Numbered from the stretch's first letter, positions 1 through 8,345 are shown. The stretch is 64,000 nt of DNA from Streptomyces sp. NBC_00691 (GCF_036226665.1 NZ_CP109007.1:1178001-1242000), one strand, 5' to 3'. The notes: generated by a model from the letters alone, not told the origin. Made by a program: numbers and translations.

Positions 1-431
1 TCCTCCCAGCCCCAGGCCTGCCGGTCGATGAGCTCGGGGGTGAGCTTGCCGTCCGGGGTGGGCACGGTGAGCAGCTTGAGGCCGCCCATGCGCTCCGGCG
101 CTCCGCCCTCGTCCACGTTGATGTGCGCGGACTCGGCGCAGATGACGGCGCCCCAGCGGTCGGTGAGCGCCTGGAGGGCGGTCACGTTCGCCCCGGTCCC
201 GTTGAACACCGGGAAGGCCTCGGCCGTGGGGCCGAAGTGGCTGTGCATGATCCGCTGGAGGTGGTCGGTGTACTGGTCCTCCCCGTAGGCGACCTGGTGG
301 CCGTCGTTGGCGAGGGCGAGGGCCGCGAGGATCTCGGGGTGGGCGCCGGCGTAGTTGTCGCTGGCGAAGCCCCGGACCGACGGGTCGTGGTGACGACGTG
401 CGTCGGTCCTGGGGCCGAGGGCCGCGGTCAC
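1..431 (-). CDS. Threonine aldolase / beta-eliminating lyase family protein (N-terminal part, cut by window edge)
   Basis: PLP-dependent fold-type I enzyme of the low-specificity L-threonine aldolase / beta-eliminating lyase family, which cleaves beta-hydroxy amino acids to glycine and an aldehyde. The visible 143 residues contain the family's opening features: GFASDNYAGAHPEIL near residue 18, YGEDQYT, then FPVFNGTGANVTAL and CAESAHINVDEGGAPE. The PLP lysine lies beyond the window. The GTG start (431-429) overlaps the TGA stop of the SDR gene (430-428), so the two are probably translationally coupled. It is the last visible gene of a DUF6421-SDR-lyase operon. The exact substrate cannot be told from this part. 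Confidence 0.85.
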   Translation of the reverse strand, partial: MTAALGPRTDARRHHDPSVRGFASDNYAGAHPEILAALALANDGHQVAYGEDQYTDHLQRIMHSHFGPTAEAFPVFNGTGANVTALQALTDRWGAVICAESAHINVDEGGAPERMGGLKLLTVPTPDGKLTPELIDRQAWGWE

Positions 432-1189
432 GGCTTGGGGGTCAGCCACAGACGCTGTCCATTCACTTCCTGGGCGGGCCTGCTCCACAGCCCGGCGACC
501 TCGTCGGCCAGGACGGTGACGTCGGTGAAGCCCGCGAACTTCGCGTTGGGGCGTTCGGCGCGCATCGCGTCGTGCACCAATGCCTTGATCACCAGGATGG
601 CAGCCGCCGCCTGCGGACCGTCGTCGCCCCCCAGCTTGCGGAACGAGTCGGCCATGGCGAGGGTCCACGCCTCGGCCGCCGCCTTGCCCGCGTTGTACGC
701 GGCGTTGTTGGCGAGCGGCTTGTGCGCGCCGACCTGGCTGATCAGGGCGTAGCGGCCCCGGCCGCCGGCCCGCAGCAGCCCGTCGTGGAAGGCGAGCGAG
801 GTGTGCTGAACCGTGCGGATGAGGAGCTTCTCCAGGAAGTCCCAGTCCGCGAGGTCGGTCTCCATGAACGAGGAGCTGCCGCGCCAGCCGCCGACGAGGT
901 GGACCAGGCCGTCGATCCGGCCGAACTCCTTCTCGGTCTTCGCGGCCCAGTCGCGCGTGGCGGCCAGGTCGAGCAGGTCGACGGTGTCACCGACGACCTT
1001 GGCGCCACCGTGGGCGTAGCGGGCGGCGTCGACGGCCTCCGCGAGGCGCACCGGGTCGGCGTCGGAGCCGACGACGGTCGCGCCCGCCTCGGCGAGGCGC
1101 ATCAGGGTCGCGCGGCCGGCCGGGCCGGCCGCACCGGCGACCGCGATGACGGCGCCGTCGAGCGGCCCGCCGTTTCCGTTGGCGGTCAT
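428..1189 (-). CDS. SDR family NAD(P)-dependent oxidoreductase
   Basis: Short-chain dehydrogenase/reductase of 253 residues, a soluble Rossmann enzyme. A glycine-rich nucleotide loop, VAGAAGPAG, is at residues 17-25, and the catalytic pair Tyr165-x3-Lys169 sits in AAYNAGKAAAEAW. I place the start at the ATG at 1189 because a strong GGAGGAGG lies about 8 nt upstream. A longer frame could begin at an ATG at 1228 that overlaps the stop of the DUF6421 gene (ATGA), so the alternative cannot be excluded. It is in one operon with the DUF6421 gene upstream and the threonine-aldolase-like gene downstream. The substrate is unknown. Confidence 0.85.
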   Translation of the reverse strand: MTANGNGGPLDGAVIAVAGAAGPAGRATLMRLAEAGATVVGSDADPVRLAEAVDAARYAHGGAKVVGDTVDLLDLAATRDWAAKTEKEFGRIDGLVHLVGGWRGSSSFMETDLADWDFLEKLLIRTVQHTSLAFHDGLLRAGGRGRYALISQVGAHKPLANNAAYNAGKAAAEAWTLAMADSFRKLGGDDGPQAAAAILVIKALVHDAMRAERPNAKFAGFTDVTVLADEVAGLWSRPAQEVNGQRLWLTPKP

Positions 1190-1224
1190 GGGCGACGCCT
1201 CCTCCGTGTCGTCGGTACGAGCGC

Positions 1225-2640
1225 TCACGCGGCAGCCCGCTCGGCCTGCTCGGTCCGAGAGACGCCGGCGGCGGTGATCCCCTTGGTGTCGGCGATCACT
1301 CCCTTGAGCTTCTTGGCGAGGGCCTCAAAGAACATGCTGAGCGGAAACTCGTCCGGAAGCACGTCGTCGACGAGCTTGCGGGGCGGGAGGGAGAGGTCGA
1401 GGGCGTCGGGACCCTTGGCCCACTTCGAGCCCGGGTGCGGGGCGAGGTAGGCGGAGACGAGCTCGTACGCCTTGAACCAGTGGACGAGCTTGGGGCGGTC
1501 GATGCCGTCGCGGTAGAGCTTCTCGATGTCGGCGCAGAGCTGGTTGGTGACCTCGGGGGCCCGCTGCCAGTCGATCTTGAGGGTGTTGTCCGTCCAGCGC
1601 ACCACGTCGTTCTTGTGGAGGTACGCGAAGAGGAGCTGGCCGCCGAGACCGTCGTAGTTGCGGTTGCGGTCGCCGGAGAGCGGGAAGCGGAACATCCGGT
1701 CGAAGAGGACCGCGTACTGCACGTCACGGCCGTGGGTGTTGCCCTCGGCCTCCAGCTTCACGGCCTCCTTGAAGGCGGTGAGGTCGCAGCGGAGCTCCTC
1801 CAGGCCGTACATCCAGAAGGGCTGGCGCTGCTTGATCATGAAGGGGTCGAAGGGCAGGTCGCCGTGGCTGTGGGTGCGGTCGTGGACCATGTCCCAGAGA
1901 ACGAAGGCCTTCTCGCAGCGCTCCTGGTCGTCGATCATCGCGGCGATGTCGGCGGGCAGCTGGATGCCGAGGGTGTCGACGGCGGCCTCGGTGACCTTGC
2001 GGAAGCGGGCGGCCTCGCGGTCGCAGAAGATGCCGCCCCAGGTGAAGCGCTCGGGGGCCTCGCGGACGGCGATGGTCTCCGGGAAGAGGACGGCCGAGTT
2101 GGTGTCGTACCCGGCGGTGAAGTCCTCGAAGGTGATCCCGCAGAACAGCGGGTTGTCGTAGCGGGTGCGCTCCAGCTCGGCGAGCCACTCCGGCCACACC
2201 ATGCGGAGCACGACGGCCTCGAGGTTGCGGTCGGGGTTGCCGTTCTGCGTGTACATCGGGAACAGCACGAGGTGCTGGAGCCCGTCCACGCGGTCGGCGG
2301 CCGGCTGGAAGGCGAGCAGCGAGTCCAGGAAGTCCGGGACGGTGAAGCCGCTCTCGGCCCACTTGCGCAGGTCGGAGACGAGCGCGCGGTGGTAGGCGCC
2401 GTCGTGCGGGACAAGCGGGGAGAGCTGCTCGACCGCGGCGACGACCCGGTCGAGGGTCAGCTCGGCCAGGGCCCTGGCGGGCGCGTCGTCGCGCTCGAAG
2501 TCGATGGAGCCGTCCGTGCTCTGCCAGGCGCGGATCTCCTCCACGGCATTCTTGAGCTCGGGCCAGGCGGGGTGGTCGATCACCCGGGCGGCGGTGGATA
2601 TCCCCCCACCAGTCACGTCCTGCACAAGAATTTCCGTCAT
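1225..2640 (-). CDS. DUF6421 family protein
   Basis: A 471-residue soluble protein matching the actinobacterial DUF6421 family; no function is established for it. No signal peptide, membrane segment or nucleotide-binding loop is visible. It is rich in acidic and aromatic residues, with a conserved-looking stretch HDRTHSHGDLPFDPFMI in the middle that has several His and Asp residues able to bind metal (my inference). The start ATG at 2640 is preceded by GAAGGAAGAG. A candidate promoter lies upstream on the minus strand (TTGTGG, 18 nt, TACGGT). It is the first gene of the operon with the SDR and lyase genes, so it probably acts in the same pathway. Confidence 0.8.
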   Translation of the reverse strand: MTEILVQDVTGGGISTAARVIDHPAWPELKNAVEEIRAWQSTDGSIDFERDDAPARALAELTLDRVVAAVEQLSPLVPHDGAYHRALVSDLRKWAESGFTVPDFLDSLLAFQPAADRVDGLQHLVLFPMYTQNGNPDRNLEAVVLRMVWPEWLAELERTRYDNPLFCGITFEDFTAGYDTNSAVLFPETIAVREAPERFTWGGIFCDREAARFRKVTEAAVDTLGIQLPADIAAMIDDQERCEKAFVLWDMVHDRTHSHGDLPFDPFMIKQRQPFWMYGLEELRCDLTAFKEAVKLEAEGNTHGRDVQYAVLFDRMFRFPLSGDRNRNYDGLGGQLLFAYLHKNDVVRWTDNTLKIDWQRAPEVTNQLCADIEKLYRDGIDRPKLVHWFKAYELVSAYLAPHPGSKWAKGPDALDLSLPPRKLVDDVLPDEFPLSMFFEALAKKLKGVIADTKGITAAGVSRTEQAERAAA

Positions 2641-2734
2641 GCCTCTTCCTTCACAGGAGAACCTCGCGTCAAGACACCGTAACCATGGACGGTTCTCGGC
2701 CACAAGAGGGGGCAAGGGAAATTATCCTGCGCGA

Positions 2735-2774
2735 CCCCCCTGATCGCAGAAGTTTTTCCTGTCACGCAGGGGGG
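2735..2774. terminator. Inverted repeat, probable terminator of the GNAT gene
   Basis: CCCCCCTG (2735-2742) and CAGGGGGG (2767-2774) form a perfect 8-bp inverted repeat with a 24-nt loop. It lies just beyond the stop of the GNAT gene and before the promoter region of the DUF6421 gene, so it most simply ends GNAT transcription. A role as an operator for the DUF6421 operon is possible. Confidence 0.45.
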
Positions 2775-2797
2775 AAGCCACCCTTCCGTCGCGTTGT

Positions 2798-3349
2798 TCA
2801 GCTCAGCGGCTTGACCAGGAGCTCGAACTCCAGGTCGTCGCGCTGAGGCAGGCCGAAGCGCTCGTCGCCGTACGGGAAGGGGGTCATCCGTCCGGTGCGC
2901 CGGTAGCCGCGGCGCTCGTACCAGGCGACGAGCTCCTCCCGTACGGAGATCACCGTCATGTGCATCTCGCGGACGTCCCACAGCTCGCGCACCCGGCGCT
3001 CGGCCTCCGCGATGATCTGCTTGCCGAGACCCGCCCCCTGGAGTTCGGGGCGGACGGCGAACATCCCGAAGTAGGCCGCCTCGCCCCGGTGCTCCAGCTG
3101 GCAGCAGGCGACGATCGCACCGTCGCGCTCCACGACCAGGAGGCGGCTGTCCGGCGTGGTGATCACGGCGGCGACGCCGTCGGGGTCGGTGCGCTGCCCC
3201 TGGAGGATGTCCGCCTCGGTGGTCCAGCCGCCCCGGCTGGAGTCGCCCCGGTAGGCCGACTCGACGAGCGGGACGAGGGCCGGGACATCGTCCAGGACCG
3301 CCTCGCGGTAGCTGATCCGGCCGGTCTCCTGCGACGTGGCGGTGTCCAT
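2798..3349 (-). CDS. GNAT family N-acetyltransferase
   Basis: A 183-residue acyl-CoA-dependent N-acetyltransferase. The acetyl-CoA pyrophosphate loop (motif A) is QGAGLG at residues 104-109 within VRPELQGAGLGKQII, followed by the C-terminal WYERRGYRRTGRMTPFPYG segment typical of the fold. The acceptor amine is unknown. It is monocistronic by position: divergent from the DUF5134 gene and ended by an inverted repeat at 2735-2774. Confidence 0.88.
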   Translation of the reverse strand: MDTATSQETGRISYREAVLDDVPALVPLVESAYRGDSSRGGWTTEADILQGQRTDPDGVAAVITTPDSRLLVVERDGAIVACCQLEHRGEAAYFGMFAVRPELQGAGLGKQIIAEAERRVRELWDVREMHMTVISVREELVAWYERRGYRRTGRMTPFPYGDERFGLPQRDDLEFELLVKPLS

Positions 3350-3521
3350 GTGAACGGGGCTCCCCTCAGGTGCTGACGATCGTCGTGCGCGATCGTCCCG
3401 AGCCTAACGCCCGTCCCTTTCACTCCCCCTCGTACGCCTCTGCGCGCCCGTGCGCCTGCGTGTGCCCGGCCGGACGCGGGCATCCTCCGGGGAGGGGACG
3501 GCGTCGAGGGGGTGGTGTGCC

Positions 3522-4157
3522 GTGCACGGACCGGCCCTGTCCGGGTGGCTGATGGTCGCGCTCTGCGCGGTGACGGGCGTGTACTGCCTGCTGCGCATGC
3601 GCGCGTGCACCGGGGAGGAGCGGCGGGCGGCGGGCCGTGAGGCGGTGATGGCCTTCGGGATGGCGTCGATGGCGCTGCCCGCGGCGGCGCTGACACCGCC
3701 GGCGTGGAGCTGGGCGGTGTACGCGGCGGTGTTCGGCGTCGCGGCGCTGCACGGGCTCGCGTCGGTCCGGCGCGGCGGACACCATCTGCACCACCTCGTC
3801 GGCTCGCTCGCCATGGTCTACATGGCGGTGTCGATGGCCGCCCCCGGCACGGGGGCGCACGCGGGGCACACGGCGGGCACGGCGGGCGGTGTGCCCGTCC
3901 TCACGACCGGCCTGCTCCTCTACTACATGGCGTACGTGCTGCACGCGGGCACGAGACTCGTCCCGGCCCCGGCCCCGGCCCCGGTCCCGGCCCCGGCCCC
4001 GGCCCCGGTCCCGGCCCCGGCCCCGGCCCCGGCGGCGGTGACGGCGGGCGGCCCGGGCCCCGGGCCGCGGTCCTCCTGGGCGGCCCGCCCGGAGCCCGCC
4101 CTGGCGTGCCGGCTGTCGATGGCGCTCGCGATGCTGGCCATGCTGGTGACGCTGTGA
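3522..4157 (+). CDS. DUF5134 domain-containing membrane protein
   Basis: A 211-residue polytopic membrane protein of the actinobacterial DUF5134 family, which has no assigned function. About five hydrophobic helices are visible: LSGWLMVALCAVTGVYCLL near the N-terminus, a helix around MAFGMASMALPAAAL, WSWAVYAAVFGVAAL, LVGSLAMVYMAVSMAA, and a final LSMALAMLAMLVTL. His-rich loops (GGHHLHHLVG, HAGHTAG) could bind metal. Between the last two helices is a Pro-Ala/Val linker encoded by a perfect DNA tandem repeat (3961-4032). I chose the GTG at 3522 because the protein then begins at the family's usual HGPAL-SGW. It precedes the M56 peptidase gene. Confidence 0.75.
   Translation: MHGPALSGWLMVALCAVTGVYCLLRMRACTGEERRAAGREAVMAFGMASMALPAAALTPPAWSWAVYAAVFGVAALHGLASVRRGGHHLHHLVGSLAMVYMAVSMAAPGTGAHAGHTAGTAGGVPVLTTGLLLYYMAYVLHAGTRLVPAPAPAPVPAPAPAPVPAPAPAPAAVTAGGPGPGPRSSWAARPEPALACRLSMALAMLAMLVTL
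3961..4032 (+). repeat. Three perfect 24-bp tandem repeats in the DUF5134 gene
   Basis: A 24-bp unit (TCCCGG followed by three CCCCGG hexamers) is repeated three times without a mismatch. It is in frame and encodes Pro-Ala/Pro-Val dipeptides. Perfect identity suggests recent slippage expansion, so length may vary between strains. Confidence 0.9.
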
Positions 4158-4280
4158 GCTCCGTCCGGCGCCCGGCCGGGCGGTGAGGGCCGGCGGGCCC
4201 GGCTCAACCAAACCGTGGCGTACGTCACTTGCCGTCCCTATGCATACCCCCGACCAGTACCGCGCTCATAGGCTGGCGCC

Positions 4281-5222
4281 ATGTGGGTCTCCCTCGCGCT
4301 GTTCCTGCTCGGCGTTCTGACCGCCCTCGCGGCCCCCCGGCTGCTGTCGCGGGCGGACTGGGTCGAGCGAGAACCCGTGGTGGCCCTCTGGGTGTGGCAG
4401 TGCGTGATCGCCGCCGTCCTGCTGAGCTTCGCGCTCTCCATGACGTTCAGCGCGTCGACCGCCTGGCAGGCCGTCCGGGGGCAGATCTTCGCGCCCGCGC
4501 CCCGCGCGGTGATCGACGCGTACCAGCTGGGGACGACCGGGCCGTGGTCCGCGGTGCTCGCGGTGGCCCTGGCGGCCGGCGGGGTGTGGACCGGGGCGAT
4601 GCTGGGCCGGGAGTTCAGCCACGCCAGGTCGCGGCGCAGACAGCGCCGCTGCGATCTGCTCGTCCGCGCACCCCTGCTCCCCGGCGAGCAGCCGGGCGGT
4701 GAGCGCCTCGTGGTCCTGGAGGGCGAGCGGGCGAACGCCTGGTGGCTGCCGGGGAGCACTCCCCAGCTGGTCATCACGACGGCGGCGCTGCGGCGCTTGA
4801 AGGGGCGTCAGCTGGACGCGGTCCTCGCGCACGAGCAGGGCCACGCGCGCGCCCGGCACGACTGGCTGCTGCACTCGTCGGCGGCGTTGGCCGCCGGGTT
4901 CCCGGGGATCCCGGTCTTCGCCGCCTTCCGCGAGGAGATGCACCGGCTGGTGGAGCTGGCCGCCGACGATGTGGCCTCGCGCCGGTTCGGGCGGCTGACG
5001 ATCGCGCTCGCGCTGGTCGAACTGAACGAGGACCGGGGTGTGTTCGGTCCGCACCAGGGCCCGTACGGCGATCTGCCGCGCAGGGTGAACCGGCTGCTGA
5101 CCGCGGCGCCCCGGCTGACCGCGGGCCGCAGGCTCCGGCTCACCGCGGCCGCTTCCCTGGTGCCGGTGGTCCCGGTGCTGGTGGCCTTCGTCCCGGCGCT
5201 CAGCGCGCTGGGACAGAGGTGA
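4281..5222 (+). CDS. M56 family metallopeptidase (BlaR/MecR-type peptidase domain)
   Basis: A 313-residue membrane zinc peptidase. Hydrophobic helices lie at about 1-20, 38-58 and 88-108, then the zinc motif HEQGH at 184-188 (HExxH) with Glu225 in ELAADD as likely third ligand, and a last helix near 288-308. M56 proteins of this size lack the sensor domain of BlaR1/MecR1, and no BlaI-type repressor is next to this gene, so its role is unclear. A -10-like box TAGGCT (4269-4274) ends 6 nt before the ATG, which suggests a leaderless mRNA. The DUF5134 gene upstream and PAP2 gene downstream point the same way. Confidence 0.82.
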   Translation: MWVSLALFLLGVLTALAAPRLLSRADWVEREPVVALWVWQCVIAAVLLSFALSMTFSASTAWQAVRGQIFAPAPRAVIDAYQLGTTGPWSAVLAVALAAGGVWTGAMLGREFSHARSRRRQRRCDLLVRAPLLPGEQPGGERLVVLEGERANAWWLPGSTPQLVITTAALRRLKGRQLDAVLAHEQGHARARHDWLLHSSAALAAGFPGIPVFAAFREEMHRLVELAADDVASRRFGRLTIALALVELNEDRGVFGPHQGPYGDLPRRVNRLLTAAPRLTAGRRLRLTAAASLVPVVPVLVAFVPALSALGQR

Positions 5223-5308
5223 CGGCAGACGCACCGGTCCGGTCGCGCGCGGCGCGCGCGGGGGGCGGGAAGGATCACGCGCGGCCGATCCTGGGGCAGG
5301 ATCGACGC

Positions 5309-5992
5309 ATGCGCTCCTCCGCCGTGATCTCCGGCGCCCTGGCCGTTCTCCTGCTGGTCCTCGTGGCCGTGGGGTGGACCCCTCTGATCTCCTTCGACCG
5401 GTCGGTGGCCGAGGCACTCCACCGTGACGCGGTGGCCGAACCCGGGCTGACCCAGGTGCACCGGTTCCTCAGCGACTGGGTGTGGGACCCGTGGACGATG
5501 CGCGCGCTGGCCGCCGCGACGGTGGTGCTGCTGTGGTGGGGGCGGGAGCGCCGCCTCGCCCTGTGGGTGACAGTGACGAGCCTGGCGGCCGTGGGGCTCC
5601 AGCAGGGCCTCAAGACGCTCGTGGGGCGGGACCGGCCGGAGTGGACCGATCCGGTCGACTCGGCACGCTTCGCCGCCTTCCCGTCCGGGCACGCGATGAC
5701 GGCCATGGTCACCTGCGGGCTGCTGCTCTGGGTCCTCGCGCTGCGGTGGCGCGGCGAGTGGCGCGGCTGGGGTGCGCTCACGGGCCTGGCGGTCGTCTCG
5801 GTCCTCGGCGTGGGGTGGACGCGGGTCTACCTCGGCGTGCACTGGCCGTCGGACGTGGTCGGGGGCTGGCTGCTCGGCTGGTTCTGTGTGGCCGTGGCCG
5901 TCCTGACGTACCGCTGGAGCGAGCGGCGCTTCCCCCGGACCGGCCCGGCGGACGCGGCCGGCCGGGAGAACAGAAGCGGAGAGACGGAATGA
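5309..5992 (+). CDS. PAP2 superfamily membrane phosphatase
   Basis: A 227-residue integral membrane phosphatase of lipid phosphates or polyprenyl pyrophosphates. The three PAP2 signature motifs are intact: K102 to P110 (KTLVGRDRP), PSGH at 125-128, and R172 with H178 and D182 in TRVYLGVHWPSDVVGG. Helices flank each motif. The start is the ATG at 5309; upstream in-frame sequence is shadow of the M56 gene. It lies 86 bp after the M56 gene on the same strand and may be co-transcribed. Substrate (undecaprenyl pyrophosphate or phosphatidate) cannot be decided. Confidence 0.88.
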   Translation: MRSSAVISGALAVLLLVLVAVGWTPLISFDRSVAEALHRDAVAEPGLTQVHRFLSDWVWDPWTMRALAAATVVLLWWGRERRLALWVTVTSLAAVGLQQGLKTLVGRDRPEWTDPVDSARFAAFPSGHAMTAMVTCGLLLWVLALRWRGEWRGWGALTGLAVVSVLGVGWTRVYLGVHWPSDVVGGWLLGWFCVAVAVLTYRWSERRFPRTGPADAAGRENRSGETE

Positions 5993-5998
5993 AGCCGC

Positions 5999-6033
5999 CT
6001 GTTCTGGACGATCCCCCGTGTCGCCCAGAACAG
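5999..6033. terminator. Inverted repeat after the PAP2 gene
   Basis: CTGTTCTGG (5999-6007) and CCAGAACAG (6025-6033) are perfect 9-bp arms around 17 nt, starting 6 bp after the PAP2 stop codon. Position favours a terminator; there is no U-tract, as is usual in this kind of genome. Confidence 0.5.
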
Positions 6034-6084
6034 ACGGCATTCCCGGCGGCCTGCCACACGGGCACGCCGACGGGATGCGCCGAG

Positions 6085-6104
6085 TATACTGGCTGGCAGC
6101 CAGT
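6085..6104 (+). promoter_or_regulatory. -10 box with overlapping palindromic operator of the TetR gene
   Basis: TATACT (6085-6090) is a good -10 box. ACTGGCTG-G-CAGCCAGT (6088-6104) is a perfect 17-bp palindrome that begins inside the -10 and ends 17 bp before the TetR start codon. Its placement fits autorepression by the TetR protein at 6122. No clear -35 box is seen. Confidence 0.65.
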
Positions 6105-6121
6105 CAACGCAGGAGTCCAGC

Positions 6122-6814
6122 ATGTCCCCGCGTAGCCCATCGGTCAATGAAGAGCTTCGGCGCAGGTCACGTGAGCGCATTCTGCAGGCCACGGTGGAGC
6201 TGGTCGACACACGTGGTTACGAGGCGACGACGCTCGGCGACATCGCGGAGCGGGCCGGCTCCGCGCGGGGGCTGATCTCGTACTACTTCCCGGGCAAGCG
6301 GCAGCTGCTGCAGGCCGCGGTGCACCGGCTGATGCACCTGACCCTGGAAGGGGCGCTGGAGCGCGAGCCGCGCTCGGAGGACGGCCGCGAGCGCATGGCG
6401 CGCGCGATCGACGCGATCCTGGGGCTCGCCGCGACGCGCCCCACCCTGATGCGCACCCATATGGCGGGCATTCTGCAGGCCGAGGGGTTCGTGCAGTGCG
6501 AGGAGCAGCAGCGGCTGGCATTCCTGCTGCGCGACACGGTCACGCGCTACGGCTCCGCGGACGTCGACACGGACTATCCGATGCTGCGCGCCCTGCTGAT
6601 GGGCGCGGTGGTGGCGGTGCTGCTCCCGGGCGCCAAGATGCCGCTGGCGCGGCTGCGTTCGGAGCTGTTCCACCGCTACGGTCTGGACTGGGAGGCCGGC
6701 ACGCCGCCGGACGGGGGTCCGCCCGACGGCACGCCGGTGGTCAGACCGTCAGCCGGCCGTCGTGCACCGACGGCCGGCGGTCAGGACTCCGGTCAGTCGT
6801 CGAAGTCGAAGTAG
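6122..6814 (+). CDS. TetR/AcrR family transcriptional regulator
   Basis: A 230-residue one-component regulator. The N-terminal HTH (about 20-65) has the family pattern ILQATVELVDTRGYEATTLGDIAERAG followed by GLISYYFPGKRQLL. The rest is a helical ligand domain. AGGAG lies 6 nt before the ATG. It probably represses itself through the 17-bp palindrome at 6088-6104; no divergent target gene is adjacent, so its other targets are unknown. Its last 20 or so codons cross a strong hairpin (6752-6778) and the 3' end overlaps the convergent LVIVD gene by 22 bp; the tail after residue 205 is low-complexity and may be a dispensable extension. Confidence 0.88.
   Translation: MSPRSPSVNEELRRRSRERILQATVELVDTRGYEATTLGDIAERAGSARGLISYYFPGKRQLLQAAVHRLMHLTLEGALEREPRSEDGRERMARAIDAILGLAATRPTLMRTHMAGILQAEGFVQCEEQQRLAFLLRDTVTRYGSADVDTDYPMLRALLMGAVVAVLLPGAKMPLARLRSELFHRYGLDWEAGTPPDGGPPDGTPVVRPSAGRRAPTAGGQDSGQSSKSK
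6752..6778. terminator. Bidirectional terminator hairpin between convergent TetR and LVIVD genes
   Basis: GCCGGCCGTCG (6752-6762) and CGACGGCCGGC (6768-6778) are perfect 11-bp arms with a TGCAC loop. It lies just past the stop of the LVIVD gene and inside the last codons of the TetR gene. Confidence 0.7.
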
Positions 6815-8328
6815 TCCGGCTGGGTCTGGACGTTGAGCTCGTCCATCCGGATCCGCTTCGCGGGGTCGGTACGGCGGTCGGAGAGCTTCAGGACGTCGAA
6901 GCCCTTGGCGATGTCGTTCGAGTAGATGTAGCCGTTGTAGTAGTACGCGGACCACGAGCCGCCGGTGGCGATGGTGGTCGCGGACAGAGGGCCGCGCTCG
7001 AAGTAGGCGATCTCCTTGGGCTTGCGTGAGTCGGTGAAGTCCCAGACGGAGATGCCGCCCTGGTACCAGGCCTGGACCATGATGTCCTTGCCCTTGACCG
7101 GGATCAGAGAGCCGTTGTGGGCGACGCAGTTCTCGGTGTCGGCCTGGTGGCGCGGGATCTTGAAGTAGCTGCGGAAGACGAGCTTGCTCCGCTTGCCCTT
7201 GCCGACGATGTCGTAGATGCCGTCGGCACCGCGGTTCGGGCCGACCTCGGCGTTGCAGGTGGCCGCGCCGCCGCCGCCGAGCTCGTCGGTGAAGACGACC
7301 TTGTTGGCCTTCTGGTTGAAGGTCGCGGAGTGCCAGAACGCGAAGTTGACGTTGTCCTGGACGCGGTCGATCACCCGCGGGTGCTCGGGGTCCTCGATGT
7401 CGAAGAGGATGCCGTCACCCATGCAGGCGCCGGCCGCGAGGTCCTCGTCGGGGAGCACGGTGATGTCGTGGCAGCCCGTGGTCTTGGAGACGCCCGGGTT
7501 GGTCGGGCCACCCGGGTTGCCGCCGCCGTCCGGGCCCTCGCCCGGGAAGAGGACGGGGAAGCCGACGAGCGCGGCCTTCTCGGGCGCCTTGCGGGACACC
7601 TTGATGACCGAGATGCCGTCGTGCGGGGGCTGGCAGTCCGGGAAGGCGGCGTTGGGCGAGTACGACGAGACGTAGATGTAGACGTCCCGCTTCTTGGGAA
7701 CCAGCGTGTGGGTGTGCGAGCCGCACGCGGTCTCGACGGCGGCGACGTACTTCGGGTTGCGGACGTCGCTGATGTCGAAGATCTTCATGCCCTCCCAGGA
7801 TTCCTTCACCGAGGCGGGCTGCGTCGTGCTGGCGCACGAGTTGTCGCTCCGGGAGGAGTCCGTCGAGAGGAACAGCAGGTCCCCGGAGACGGAGATGTCG
7901 TTCTGGGAGCCCGGGCAGAGGACCTGCGCGACGGTCTTCGGGGACTTCGGGTTGCTGATGTCGAAGATCCGGAAGCCGTCGTAGTTGCCGGCGAAGGCGT
8001 ACTTGCCCTGGAAGGCGAGGTCCGAGTTGGTGCCCGGGAGGGCGTCCTTGGGGATGTTGGCGAGGTGCTCGATGTTCGAGCTGTGGACGATCTCGTCCAC
8101 GCCGGGTATCTCGCCGCTCTGTATCGCGGCGCGCGCCTCGGCCGCCTGCGCCGAGGAGACCTTGCCCTGCGCGGGGGCGTCTCCCGGGTCGGGGGTCGCG
8201 GTGGCGGGGCCCGCCATGAGCATGGTGGCCATCAGTCCGGCCGCGGCGGATGCCACGCCAAGGCGTCTGAGCCTGGCACGCGGGTCGCGCGTGATGGACG
8301 TGGTACGCGGGGTACGCAACGAAGTCAC
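6793..8328 (-). CDS. Secreted LVIVD-repeat protein
   Basis: A 511-residue exported protein. A signal peptide is clear: basic RARLRR, hydrophobic LGVASAAAGLMATMLMAG, and a probable cleavage after ATA near residue 45. The mature part is a beta-propeller-like array of LVIVD-type repeats, with several FDISNPKSP-like units (FRIFDISNPKSPKTV, MKIFDISDVRNPKYV, LFDIEDPEHPRVI, VWDFTDSRKPKEI). Function of these repeats is unknown; they probably bind ligands on the cell surface. GGAGG precedes the GTG start at 8328. It is divergent from the DUF305 lipoprotein gene; promoter and palindrome are listed separately. Confidence 0.85.
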   Translation of the reverse strand: MTSLRTPRTTSITRDPRARLRRLGVASAAAGLMATMLMAGPATATPDPGDAPAQGKVSSAQAAEARAAIQSGEIPGVDEIVHSSNIEHLANIPKDALPGTNSDLAFQGKYAFAGNYDGFRIFDISNPKSPKTVAQVLCPGSQNDISVSGDLLFLSTDSSRSDNSCASTTQPASVKESWEGMKIFDISDVRNPKYVAAVETACGSHTHTLVPKKRDVYIYVSSYSPNAAFPDCQPPHDGISVIKVSRKAPEKAALVGFPVLFPGEGPDGGGNPGGPTNPGVSKTTGCHDITVLPDEDLAAGACMGDGILFDIEDPEHPRVIDRVQDNVNFAFWHSATFNQKANKVVFTDELGGGGAATCNAEVGPNRGADGIYDIVGKGKRSKLVFRSYFKIPRHQADTENCVAHNGSLIPVKGKDIMVQAWYQGGISVWDFTDSRKPKEIAYFERGPLSATTIATGGSWSAYYYNGYIYSNDIAKGFDVLKLSDRRTDPAKRIRMDELNVQTQPDYFDFDD

Positions 8329-8345
8329 TCCGTCCTCCCTGGTAT

